Shown: one piece after another, positions 49,936 through 60,997 of the stretch
Layout of the letters: each line of letters starts with the position of its first letter
How positions within the stretch are numbered: the stretch's first letter is position 1
DNA from: Diphasiastrum complanatum
Lineage: Eukaryota > Streptophyta > Lycopodiopsida > Lycopodiales > Lycopodiaceae
Length of the DNA stretch: 64,000 bases
NCBI GenBank assembly: GCA_029204225.1
Contig: CM055095.1
Location: 36,603,078-36,667,077, forward strand
Direction: 5' to 3'
The notes under the pieces: model-generated
Database searches by the model: none
What the model was told of the DNA's origin: nothing
What the model saw: only the letters and a program-made list of their open reading frames with translations
Made by a program: the position numbers and the translations under genes

Positions 49936-50520
49936 TTCAACCAAACTATGACAAATGTTAGTGTAGAGGAGTAGAGTTAAAGAGGAGTAGTATAGTGGTG
50001 AGTAGAGTTAAGGGAGAAAGTAGGAAATTAACTAAAAGTAGCATCTATGCATAGCTAGGCACCTATCTAGTGATCTAACCTTTGTTGACAGGCGGAAGGG
50101 CTATACTACGAAAGATCTTCGACCCCACAGATTCATGAAGAGCTAGACCGAGCTCAACTGATAATAAGTCGCGAATGATTCGCGAACGGCAAGACTAAAT
50201 ATTAGTCATCTACGACTAAACTAATATTAACTGGCTAAGAATTGATTACCAAATTGAGCAACTAGAAAGTCAGACAGAATGAAGAATAAGCATAGCAATA
50301 TTGACACAAATTTGAACGCAGAACAAAGAGCTGTTATCAGATTAAGTATATCAAATATACATGTCAATAATGTAGTAAGCACAAGACAATAGTGGACAAA
50401 ACTGCATGCTCTACAAAGCTAATTCAATTTGTAAGAGGAATGAACCTGTTACTGTGTTGTGTTGTCTTTGTAGCATAGGGTCCAAACATTGGGAGCGTCA
50501 ACCCGGCCTCAACCTGCATA
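49936..50520. other. Unassigned stretch between two opposed LTRs
   Basis: No coding similarity seen. It may contain the outer ends of both neighbouring LTRs. Confidence 0.3.
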
Positions 50521-51556
<1,036 letters not shown>

Positions 51557-52541
51557 GGGTCCTCGGCCCAAAGTAGTGCGGTCCCTCGGCACTAGGCTGC
51601 AATTGTCATGGAGGGATGTTGTTGTCAGTTCTTTTATTGTTAGGAGATGGATGCTTCAGAAAAAGCGTGAATAGAATTCGCTTATGTAAAACCTGAGGCT
51701 TTATTGGATGATGGCGATCAGCACAACCTTGGACTTGCCAGATTTTCAATAATACCCATAAGGGTTTGGTGGCCATTCCGAATAACCTTGTTCATTGACA
51801 ATTGGGTAGTCGAGGCATTCCATCGGAGGATCCCAAGATAAATCTTGCTGATATAATGGATTCTCATAGATTGGCGCAACTGATCCCAATGTCATAGACT
51901 CCCCCAAATTGTAAGGTAGATATGATGATGCTAGCTTGACTTTCTTGTCTGTCCAGGTATTCGAGGTATGCCGTAACTTGATGACTTTTCTCAATAGTCA
52001 ATATCATAGATTGAGGACAAGGCTTTGTCATTGTAGGCACTGGTGCTTGCTGTATTGGAGGCCTATTTGGGCTTGGATTCTAGATTTGGCCTTTGAAGAA
52101 TGGATATACCTTGAATTGGCATTGATTTGGGAGTCTGTTGAATTGTGGAACAATTAGACTTTGGTTGAATCTTGCTCGTTGAGAGGCAATCATCAACTTT
52201 AGTCTTCTCTTGGTCATTGCACTTCCCCGTTGAAGGCTACGTGATTGCACTTTTCTTGGATCTTGTGCTAAATTGCCTTCCCGTTGCTTCATTGATGCTA
52301 GGTCCCTTTGTGATTCATCACTAAGAATTCTTTGCATTGATTGCACCAAGAGGCTTGGTAAAATCCGCTGGACTTCGTCGGTTGCCAATTTCTTGACTTC
52401 TTTAGTTATCATTGGCGTGATGGATTCTACCATATTTGTCTTCTGTGATGGTTTTACTTGTTTTTCCGAGGGCGTCTTTGTGTACTTTGAGACTTTTGTC
52501 AGATTGTCTTCTTCCTCACTCGTTTCATAACCTAGTGGCAC
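51557..52541 (-). pseudogene. 3' internal part of the minus-strand element
   Basis: Two open frames, 52,541-52,080 and 51,994-51,746, encode a Lys/Gln-rich segment and a short Tyr/Pro-rich segment. No protease, integrase or reverse transcriptase motif is present. The bases next to the 3' LTR (AGTGCCGAGGGACCGCACTACTT) match those beside the LTR at 49,335, so both elements share their 3' termini. Confidence 0.5.
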
Positions 52542-52712
52542 TAGGATTTATCTTTTGTAGTATGTTCAAGGTGGAAGGGTCACCACAGATGCATGTCGGT
52601 CTACATAAGCCAAATGCCTCTTGGCTATTTGTGAATTTTTCATCAGGCAATCTTGGCATGGATGATTAACTCCGCATTGTGAACACAAGGGATCAAATGT
52701 TGATGGATCCCC

Positions 52713-53600
52713 TCAGTGTGGACATTCAACATGACGGTGTTTTCCTCCGCATCCATAGCACCTAACTGAGTGCAGTATGTCATCACCTCTAAGTTGATAG
52801 GCATACACCAGTAACAGGTTCCCCTTAGGATCTTTCACAAAATAGACTGGTAGGTTGTTATGGTCCTCCATTGAGTTCGGTGACATGCAAGAGGATATAA
52901 CCAAAACTTCTACCTTGCCATTGTTTGTTGAAGAAACTCGTGATTTAGATGGATCAATCTGACATCCATCCTTCTGGTGAGCTCCTTGTTGGCTTGATTT
53001 TGCTTCTGACTGTTGAACTGCTGGATCTTGCCATCGACGAACTTGTTGCTTTGCATTTTGTCCTTTTAATAAGCGCGAACTCTTGATTGGACACTTGGTA
53101 CTTGGATGATCTCCAAAGCAGTAGGTACATTCATCCTTTTCAAGAAAATTGACTGTGCGAGCATAAGCTTGATGACGACCTGAACTTGAAGTGCAAGGTT
53201 CTTGGTCCTCTGCTACACTTGATCTACTTGACTTTGCTGCACTTTGTTTTCTCCCACAGGTTCCCATTCTTGTTGGATCATCGTTCGTTGTTGATCTTTG
53301 TTCCTTTGATTTTCCATCTGATGATTTATCAGAGCGATAGGAAAAATCCCTCATCCCTTGTGAGATTTGCATCATGGCAGCATCCTTACAAAGTTGTATA
53401 GGTGATGCATAGGATGCTAATTCTGCCATATTAGATCTGATCCTTTTGGGCAGTCCAGCATAGTATTTTGCCATGACGATTCGTTCAAGAATCGGTGGAT
53501 TACAATTCTTCACTATTTGGATGATTCGATAGGTGTAGTCTTGGATTGTTTCATTATGGAACTTTTTTAGTTTAGATAATCCTACATTGGTGGTCTCCAT
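52713..53600 (-). CDS. gag-like protein with two short-spaced zinc knuckles
   Basis: The 295-codon frame starts with a retrotransposon gag block (KLKKFHNETIQDYTYRI, RIVMAKYYAGLPKRIR). Near residue 155 is CTYCFGDHPSTKC, and near the C-terminus CYGCGGKHRHVEC. Both are C-x2-C-x3-H-x4-C, one residue shorter than the usual retroviral knuckle. Gag would package element RNA into particles. No pol follows, so movement would need enzymes from another element. The frame is intact over its length, though the gag N-terminus normally expected upstream is short. Confidence 0.7.
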   Translation of the reverse strand: METTNVGLSKLKKFHNETIQDYTYRIIQIVKNCNPPILERIVMAKYYAGLPKRIRSNMAELASYASPIQLCKDAAMMQISQGMRDFSYRSDKSSDGKSKEQRSTTNDDPTRMGTCGRKQSAAKSSRSSVAEDQEPCTSSSGRHQAYARTVNFLEKDECTYCFGDHPSTKCPIKSSRLLKGQNAKQQVRRWQDPAVQQSEAKSSQQGAHQKDGCQIDPSKSRVSSTNNGKVEVLVISSCMSPNSMEDHNNLPVYFVKDPKGNLLLVYAYQLRGDDILHSVRCYGCGGKHRHVECPH

Positions 53601-53899
53601 AGCTCAGCACCAAAATGTTGCAAAGTAGCCGGTTGGTGAATTGCTTCAAGGTTCGCTCAATGATACTGGTGTTCCAAAAAAAAAAAATTTAAATTTTTTT
53701 TTTTGAGATGGAGAAGAAGAAGACGAGAAAAAGGTAAGTAAAAAGATTGATCAGTTTGGATTGAAAAGTAAAATAGAAATGAATTTAATAGATGAGAGAG
53801 CGGATGGAAGATTGAATGGAGATGGACAAGAAAAATGAAAATGCAGGATGGATGGTAACTGATATGGAAATCACTCACCAAAGAGACTTGTGCTAAAAT

Positions 53900-54258
53900 T
53901 AGAATCCTAATCCTAGCCATTCAAACTAAACTTATTGCAATCTAATGGTTCGATAAGAAGAGGACCAAACTCACATGATTCATCTGAGATTCCCTCAACT
54001 TAGAATCATTGAACTTGACTTTGGAGTTTTTATTATTTTATTCTATTTAGGTCCCAAGTCTTTTATTCAAGTTCTACCTAACCATTTTGCTTGCTCATTG
54101 GGTTGGGCTTACACATGCAGTAGGACGCCAATGCCCTCACACTTATTATTCTAATTGTACAATGTATTGTGGCGGGGCCCACTAGGTAAGGCTTGGCCAA
54201 CAGTATTTTAAGTGGTGGGACCCACTTGTTTATTTATGTACGGGAAATACCCACAACA
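53900..54258 (-). repeat. 5' LTR (partial) of the minus-strand pol-less element
   Basis: This 359-bp block matches 51,198-51,556 over its full length with roughly 20 differences by eye. It begins TGTTGTGGG on the minus strand. Its R/U5 part, including the promoter box and CT arrays of the other LTR, is missing. Confidence 0.8.
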
Positions 54259-54791
54259 TACTGACAATTAAAGAATCAATGCACAAGGCATCTACTTCAT
54301 CTATTTCTGATAAGCTTCTGATGCTAAATTTACACACACTTGATCTTCAATCTCTTAATCAACGATCAAAATGATATGCAAATGGTATTCAGTATATATA
54401 CACAATGTTACAGGTGTGCAGATGAAGAAAAAACAAAGTGGATGTGCTGTCTGTAGGAGATCGCGGGTGGCTACAGTCATTGTCAAGTCTGTTAGCGTAG
54501 TTGCATGGGGTGAGCGTGAAAAGGGTGCGACATCAGCCTTTGCTGAAGTAAACATTGGTGAAGATACGAAAAATGCTTCACTATGACGAACTGCCTTTGG
54601 ATGGCAGTGTCGTCTTTTTTGTCTGTCACAAAACACGTGTAAAAACACAATGTCACGATTCTTTCGTCTTTTATTCGCCTGTGAGAATTTACATGTAAAT
54701 ATGCAGAGTGCGCGACAACATGAATAAAAATGCAACATGAATGGAGGTAGATTAAAATGGGGTTTAGGAGAGTTGAGGAGATAAATCCAAC

Positions 54792-55140
54792 ACCCCCCTT
54801 AATCTGGATCCATGAATGCCTTGATTTTTAAACTAAGTAATGCACAAAATTTGTTGTGTGCATTAACACTGAGTGCTTTTGTGAATATGTCTGCAACCAT
54901 GTCCTGCGTTTTGCAATACGTTAAGCTTACCTCTTTGTTTAAAACCTTGCCCCTGATGTAGTGCTATCTAATTTCAATGTGCTTACTCCTAGAGTGAAAT
55001 CTAGGGTTGGTCGATAAGGCAATAGCACTCTGATTATCATAGAATAAAATTGTAGGGCTATACTGATGCAGATTAACATCTGATAGTAAAATGGCTACAT
55101 CATTGCCCAAATCCATGGGCTGATAGACTCGCAAATTTGC
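54792..55140 (-). pseudogene. Copia RNase H end and 3' LTR border
   Basis: On the minus strand: QPMDLGNDVAILLSD, DNQSAIALSTNPRFHSRSKHIEIR, a stop, then HYIRGKV and VADIFTKAL. This is the end of a Copia RNase H. An AAGGGGGG purine run and TGTTGGATTTATC at 54,792 mark the polypurine tract and the start of an LTR running left to an unplaced end. Confidence 0.75.
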
Positions 55141-55207
55141 TGTTAACAAATGCCAAAATAGACCTGGATTTCCTTCAACTCCAAGCTCACGCTCTTCCCA
55201 TTTCTCA

Positions 55208-56440
55208 TGCTTCAAATCTCAACCGGAGCCCACTGAAATCTCAACCAGAGGCCATTCTATTAAATCTCAACCGGAGGCCAATCTGTCAGATCTCAACCGA
55301 CACACTCTGTCAATTCTCAACCGACAACCAGTGTTAGATCTCAACCGACGCACTTTGTTGCCTCTCAACTGAAGCACAACATTCACATCTCAACTGGAGA
55401 GACTGTATCAAATCTCAACCGACGAGATTCTATCCAATCTGGACAGAAGGGATTTCTCACCACCACAACACCTGCATTCCATCGTTGCAACCGCATTCCA
55501 TCGCTTCTATCACACCTTCCACAACCACCACATTCCATCACCAACAAAACATTTTATCGCAAACGGACAAACGGACCACCTCCGCAACCATCTCCATCCA
55601 CCCATCGCAATAGCCGCATTCAGTTGCAACAGTCCGCACTCTCTCCACCTTACGACATCACCCTTAATCCCCATTCCATCGCAACCTTCGCACATCTCCA
55701 ACATCGCAAGCATCCGCACAACGCAAACAGACCGCATACACCGGTTGCAACCACACTCCATCTCGTTGCGACCACATTCAACCATAGTTCCTATTCGTCC
55801 CAAACAAACCTCCACGCTCATCCCCTAAAGCCTCACACTGCCTCAGCCGCCCTTCACGCTCCTTTCCGTTCCCTCACACTTCCATCTCAACCAGAGACAC
55901 AGCCCATCTCTCAGATCTCAACCAACAGTGATTTGTTAAATCTCGACCGATGGTGATCTGTTAAATCTCGATCGACGGTGATCTGTTAAATCTTGACCGA
56001 CGATGATCTATTACATCTTGACCGACGGTGATCTTTTAAATCTCAACTGACAATGATCTGTTACATCTCGACCAACAGTGATCTGTTAAATCTCGACCGA
56101 CAATGATCTGTTAAATCTCGATCAACGGTGATCTGTTCAATCTCGACCAACGATTTTCAGTGAAATCTCAACTGATGGCCTGCTTCAAAACTCAACCGAT
56201 GGCCTCAGTGAAATCTCAATTGACAGCCTGCTTCAAATCTCAATCGACGGCCTCATTTAGATCTCGATCGACGCACTGTCTCATATCTCGACCAGAGCCA
56301 AAGTGCTCATTAAAATCTCCACCGGAGCCGGAACCCATCATTCAAATCTCAACCGGAGCTGGAGTCCATCGTCAGATCTCGACCGAAGGGGTCCCTCACC
56401 ATCTTAGCCAGACCAAATCCACGTTAGACCACAGAACCTT
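55208..56440 (+). repeat. Minisatellite built on ATCTCAACCGA / ATCTCGACCGA
   Basis: Between about 55,896 and 56,160 roughly ten tandem copies of a 25-bp unit (ACCGACGGTGATCTGTTAAATCTCG type) run without break. Looser copies of 25-45 bp with the same core lie at 55,208-55,445 and 56,160-56,400. Between them (55,455-55,850) a second motif, CATTCCATCGCAACCGC type, recurs. The unit is not a multiple of three, so repeated protein is unlikely. Confidence 0.85.
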
Positions 56441-57603
56441 CAAACGATGATCAGAATTGACGAGTACAACAGACATCAAATCCCGACCACCCTTGCATCA
56501 CATTCTGACCTGGCACTGCATTACACTGTAATAGCATCGCCTTACCACTACAATCACACCACATTCAACCACAACCATCATGACCACACTCATCCCACCT
56601 TACGACTACACTCCCTCAGCATCCACCCTTGAATCGCTTTACACCACATTCCACCGCAAACACCCACCCGTCCAACCGCATCACCATCAGTCCGCAACAA
56701 CCGTAGCCATCACATACAGTCCGCACTCATCCCATTACGACTACACACCCACCACATCCGCATTCAATCGCCACCAAACCACCTACTAGCTACTTCCACA
56801 ACAACCGTAGCCACCGCATACAATCCGCACTCGCCACATTACGACAACACTTCCTCCACATAGACCCACCACAAACCGCAAACTAACCGCAACCGTCGAA
56901 ACTGCAGTCACTTGTAAAAGTTGCATTCATCCGCCCACAACCCCCCTTCCAACTTTCGCAAACAAACCGCATTTCCATGTAGAAACCGCATTTCTCGTAG
57001 AAATCGCATTCACCCGTAAAATTGCATTCAACCAAAAACATGGTTATAGTGCCAGCCATCATTATAACATTATCTTATATGGGACTCGATCTTGATACCA
57101 ACCCGTAACGATCACACTTGACTCGTGAACAGAGCTATCCCGGCTAGCGGAGCAAGGGATCAATAATCTTTTGCTCTACTGATTCCAACAAGATTCTATG
57201 AATCAAAGGCGGTATCTCTAATTTGTGTTGCTTCAATTCAGTTAGATCGCCCTACTTCATCTATCAAATACACCTTTAGGTTCTTCCGAAGATTTTCCAA
57301 TCGCTATAGTCGTAGTAATTTTCCCATTCAACCATCTCTAATTGCCTTGAGCCACAGCGACCACAAACAAACGCATTGCACCTTCGTGATAGCCTTTAGC
57401 CGTAGCCACCGCAAACAAGCACATTGTACCGTAAAGACTTGCTTGAACCGTAACCCCGCATTGCCACAACACTAGCACCACATTAAAACTTCCACAGACC
57501 GCGCCTACACCACATTACCACTACAAACGAACTCCATTCCCAAATTGCATCTGACACCAAAAAAAAAATTTCAAAAAAAAAAATCCAAACACACCAGTAC
57601 CCA
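56441..57603. other. C/A-rich low-complexity DNA upstream of a Gypsy gag
   Basis: Repeated ACCGCA, CCACATT and CGCAACC words continue the style of the minisatellite to about 57,020. The rest, to 57,603, may be leader of the following gag. No primer-binding site was recognised. Confidence 0.4.
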
Positions 57604-58965
57604 ATGGACCACCAAAAAACCCCTGAAATCCCAGACGATTATCCATACGAGGTCAAGTCCCCTGTAGCTAAACAAATCAGATGTCATAGGTTCTACCGAA
57701 TGCGGGCCAAATTCCAAGAGCCATCCACAAACCCATTCGAGGGACAAGAACCTGATAGAGCCGAGTCCTCATGCGCACGACCCCATTTTTATGGTGCTGA
57801 CCCCTCACAGGCCAGAACCAACCTTAATGGAGTTTCTGCTACCCATAGTGCTCATCATGAAAGATGTACACCAATGTTAGATCTACCCAAGTTTGACAGT
57901 AGTTCAAACCCTCAAATATTTTTGCAAATCTTTGAGAATGCATCAAATCTTTGAGAATGCATGTGATGTGTATGGCGAAACATCTCCCGATGCTATGGTC
58001 CAACTGTTTTCGATGACCATGATCGCTAAAGCACGTGACTGGTTTTTTAACCTCAATCCTGAAGATAAGACAGACTGGTCAATTTCGAAAGAGTCCTTTG
58101 TCAAGCAATCTAAGTCCTTTCGCTTGATCGAGAGCCCTTTTGTCATATTGAGTAACATCAAAATGACAAAATATGAATGTGTACAAGACTATATCGAACG
58201 TTTCAAATGTCTCAAAAGTCAAGTACAAGAACAGCCCTCCGAACAGATGCTCATCATCTGGTTTTTAGTCGGCCTTCTACGATGGATTAGATGCGAGGTT
58301 AAATCTAATGACGAATATATGAGCCTCAATTTAGCTATGTCTGATGCCATCAAGGAGGAAGATGAAGGATTAGATGTGACGAATCCAGGGAAAGGCGAGC
58401 ACCATGTGCTCCTGTCCATGAGTCAAAGCCGATTGAGGACACCCGAGATCAACTTTGGAAATCCCAGTTGGAGCTGCTTAATAAGTAACATCAAGTACAG
58501 ATGGAGAAACTCACCAATGAGTTTCAAACTACCTTGAAGTCTATCCAAAGCAGTATGCCTGGTCAGCCAAACCTTGCACAGGTACCTTATAGACAAAAAA
58601 CAATATGGTGCCCACACTGCCGGGCTAAGCATCCTGTTGATGCTTGTCCTTCATATCAGCCTATCAGTCCAACATTATGAAGAGCAACCGTCACATTTTC
58701 GACATTCCTTGACTTATCCTGAATACCCTCTAGAAAGTCCAAAACCACTAGCCATACAAGATGTCTAAGCTGTTATACAAGGGCCATTGAACAACCGATG
58801 TTTCATCTATGGTGAAACTAGCCACTTCATGGGTGATTGTCCAGTCAAGACCACGTACCATGCTGAGTGTCCCGAGTGTATCAGAAAACACAGTTTCAAA
58901 GACTGTCCGAAACAACCAACTAAGATCCTACCTATCCGTCACGTCAGTTATGAATCACGATAAGA
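57604..58965 (+). pseudogene. Gypsy-type gag relic with zinc knuckles
   Basis: From ATG 57,604 the protein reaches LDLPKFDSSSNPQIFLQ and then meets a perfect 19-bp tandem duplication (57,925-57,943 and 57,944-57,962) that shifts the frame. The next frame gives KARDWFFNL, ESFVKQSKSF and DYIERFKCLKSQ, the classical retrotransposon gag pattern. Further frames hold CPHCRAKHPVDAC near 58,610, CFIYGETSHFMGDC near 58,800 (second Cys lost) and CPECIRKHSFKDC near 58,870. Two of these show the C-x2-C-x3-H-x4-C spacing also seen at 52.7-53.6 kb. No pol follows. Confidence 0.75.
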
Positions 58966-59030
58966 TTCTTATTAAAGCAATGAAGCATACAACAATCCAA
59001 ATTAACGCAACAAAAACAAAAGAGCAATCC

Positions 59031-60153
59031 TTACTTATTTTCATATGGAATCAAATAAAATTTCACCACAGGACTGCATTTGATAAAATATACAACCGCC
59101 TCAAAATTGGCTTCTTTTGCCTTTATCGCTCCCATGAAAAATGGACTAACAACAAAAACTATACCATGGGAATCAGAACTAATACTATTATGCAAAAAAG
59201 ATACTCCAGCTTCTACTATTACATCTGAAATTTTTGAGGTTTTATCTTTTAGCTCGGCACAAAATTTGGGACCTAGACTAAAGCTTTTACGTGTATCTGG
59301 AAGAAAAAAAATTGCCAAGAAGATCAATTTTATTAGCTAGGTAGGCCTCGTATTGATTATAATGTTCAGAATCAAAATAAACTTGGGCAGGATCATATGG
59401 AATTCTTACAAAGAGATTATGTACAGGAGCAGAAAAAGAAGTGGAGACAATATTTATAGATTTTTCAGTTATTTTGTCGAGCTCCTCTTGGGTAATCAAC
59501 ACTTTTGGTGAAGAAACCTGCTGAGGAGCTGGACGAATAACAGGGGGAGGAAGGGGTGAAGATTCTCGATCTGAGTCAGATTCTCTAGCATCTGACTCAA
59601 AGCTCAGGATTATACGGGGTCTCTTGGCCGAGATAACTCTAGGAGGAAGGGAAGTAATTGCTGGCCTTCGAGATCCAGTCTTCTTGGGGACAGGTTGCTT
59701 TCTCTTCCTCCTAGAGGTAGTCAGCAAGTCGGTTCTATCCAAAGGCAGGTCTCTAGAGGTGCTGGCATTATCAACATGCAGACCAGAAAAACGGTCCGGA
59801 AACCTTCTGAGAATGATGAAATCCTTTGACATAATGGTGACACGCTTACCATGTACTACCAAAAGACAAGTATCCTCAAAAAACTGGAACAGAAAATCTT
59901 TTGCAGCACCCTATAAGGCCTACATGGCTGTCACGGCAAAATGAACCTATAGCCCAAGTGACAGAGTGACATTCCTTACAGATCGACCGAAAGGAGCTCT
60001 AGGGATCAACAGTTCAGTTGATCTTTGGAGTTTTCTAGTCTCCCTTAGCCAGATCTGCTTCCTGCCACGTGTATGGCCAATACCAGGGGGAACACGAGAA
60101 TGGGATGGCTGTACAGTGGTTATGGCACGGACAGTGGATTTGGTCCTGGCCAT
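59031..60153 (-). pseudogene. Histone H3-like protein with long C-terminal extension
   Basis: From ATG 60,153 the protein opens MARTKSTVRA, close to the H3 tail start: K4 is kept, K9 replaced by Ala. LRETRKLQRSTELLIPRAPFGRSVR follows in two blocks, then FEDTCLLVVHGKRVTIMSKDF. These are the alphaN/alpha1 and alpha2-L2-alpha3 parts of H3. Loop 1 has canonical H3 length, without the CENH3 insertion, and the N-tail is about 13 residues shorter than H3. TAG codons at 59,947-59,949, 59,920-59,922 and 59,911-59,913 lie in frame within the fold; the last aligns with a conserved Gln. After the fold comes a basic linker (SRRKRKQP, SAKRPR), an acidic Ser stretch and about 160 unrecognised residues. An A8 run on the plus strand (59,304-59,311) shifts the frame, which then stays open to 59,031. 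H3 normally ends after the fold, so the extension is exceptional. Confidence 0.75.
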
Positions 60154-60997
60154 CATTCTCAGAGGAAGAAAATTAACAAAAAAAAGTTTGAACAAAAGCA
60201 AAGGGGATGAAAACAAAAAAAATTTGCGATAAAAGGACACTTGAGATCGATACCAGAACTGAATATCGGTTTCGAGGGTAAGATATACACAAAATATTTT
60301 AAGAAATGAGATGCGCGCTTGAAAGCGATATTGGACTACCAGCGATATCGGTCTCGAGCGCACTGTGAGAGGGCGGACGCTTAAATGATGAGAGAGCGCG
60401 CTTGAGAGTAATATTGGAAACGAAAACTGAAAATTTTGCGAAAAAAAATGAAAATTCCGAGGACTTATATATACAAAATTTTCACACGTGTGAAAAGACG
60501 GCCGAAGACACATGTTGTCAGCTAATTGGTCCATGTGGAATGTCGGTACTGACAATGATGACTCAATTATGAGGCCACATGGGTTGGGACACGTGCACGA
60601 ATCCCTTTTCGATGCGTGTCATTCTCGCACGTGACAGATGTCAGATTAATCATTCTTTGTGTATTTTTTTGACCAATCACACGTTGACACGTGTTCCTTT
60701 GTCATCCTCCACACGTACAAAATTCTTTTTATAAATAGGTGATTTTTGGCTCGAATTTTCACACAAATTTACGATTTCTTGGCTGGATATCGATTTCAAG
60801 CATGTTGTTTGCACTGATTACCCTCCGTTGACTAACTTGCGCCTGGAATCGATACTGTCTCATCCGGTATCGCATTCAAGCGCACATTGCATCTCCTTTC
60901 TTTTGTGCTCTATGTTCACGCGCTCGGATCCGATACTCTAATTTCTAATATCTCTTTCGAACGCACATTGCCTTGAGGTGCTTGTCTGACCTGCAGT
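60154..60997. promoter_or_regulatory. Divergent promoter region between the H3-like gene and the acidic-protein gene
   Basis: A minus-strand TATATATAAG lies at 60,464-60,473 and a plus-strand TATAAATAGG at 60,730-60,739, pointing outward. The palindrome TTTTCACACGTGTGAAAA is at 60,479-60,496, with further ACGTG words near 60,593, 60,631 and 60,691. Downstream of each TATA box, in the sense of each transcript, recur TATCG..TTCAAGCGC motifs. Examples are GGTATCGCATTCAAGCGCAC at about 60,867 on plus, and the same type on minus at 60,312-60,334. Confidence 0.65.

Noticed and set aside
59300-59320. Polypyrimidine-AG at about 59,299-59,312 as a splice acceptor in the H3-like gene
   Set aside because: No suitable donor was found nearby in the right frame; a one-base change in the T8 run explains the frame switch more simply.
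59287-60555. Calling the H3-like gene CENH3
   Set aside because: LLIP is CENH3-like, but loop 1 has canonical H3 length and no CENH3 insertion, and the N-tail begins with the H3 MARTK form. Left as H3-like.
59947-60555. Long N-terminal extension before the H3 start
   Set aside because: The frame is open upstream of MARTK, but a TATA box at 60,464-60,473 places this stretch partly in the promoter and leader, and its composition is not protein-like.
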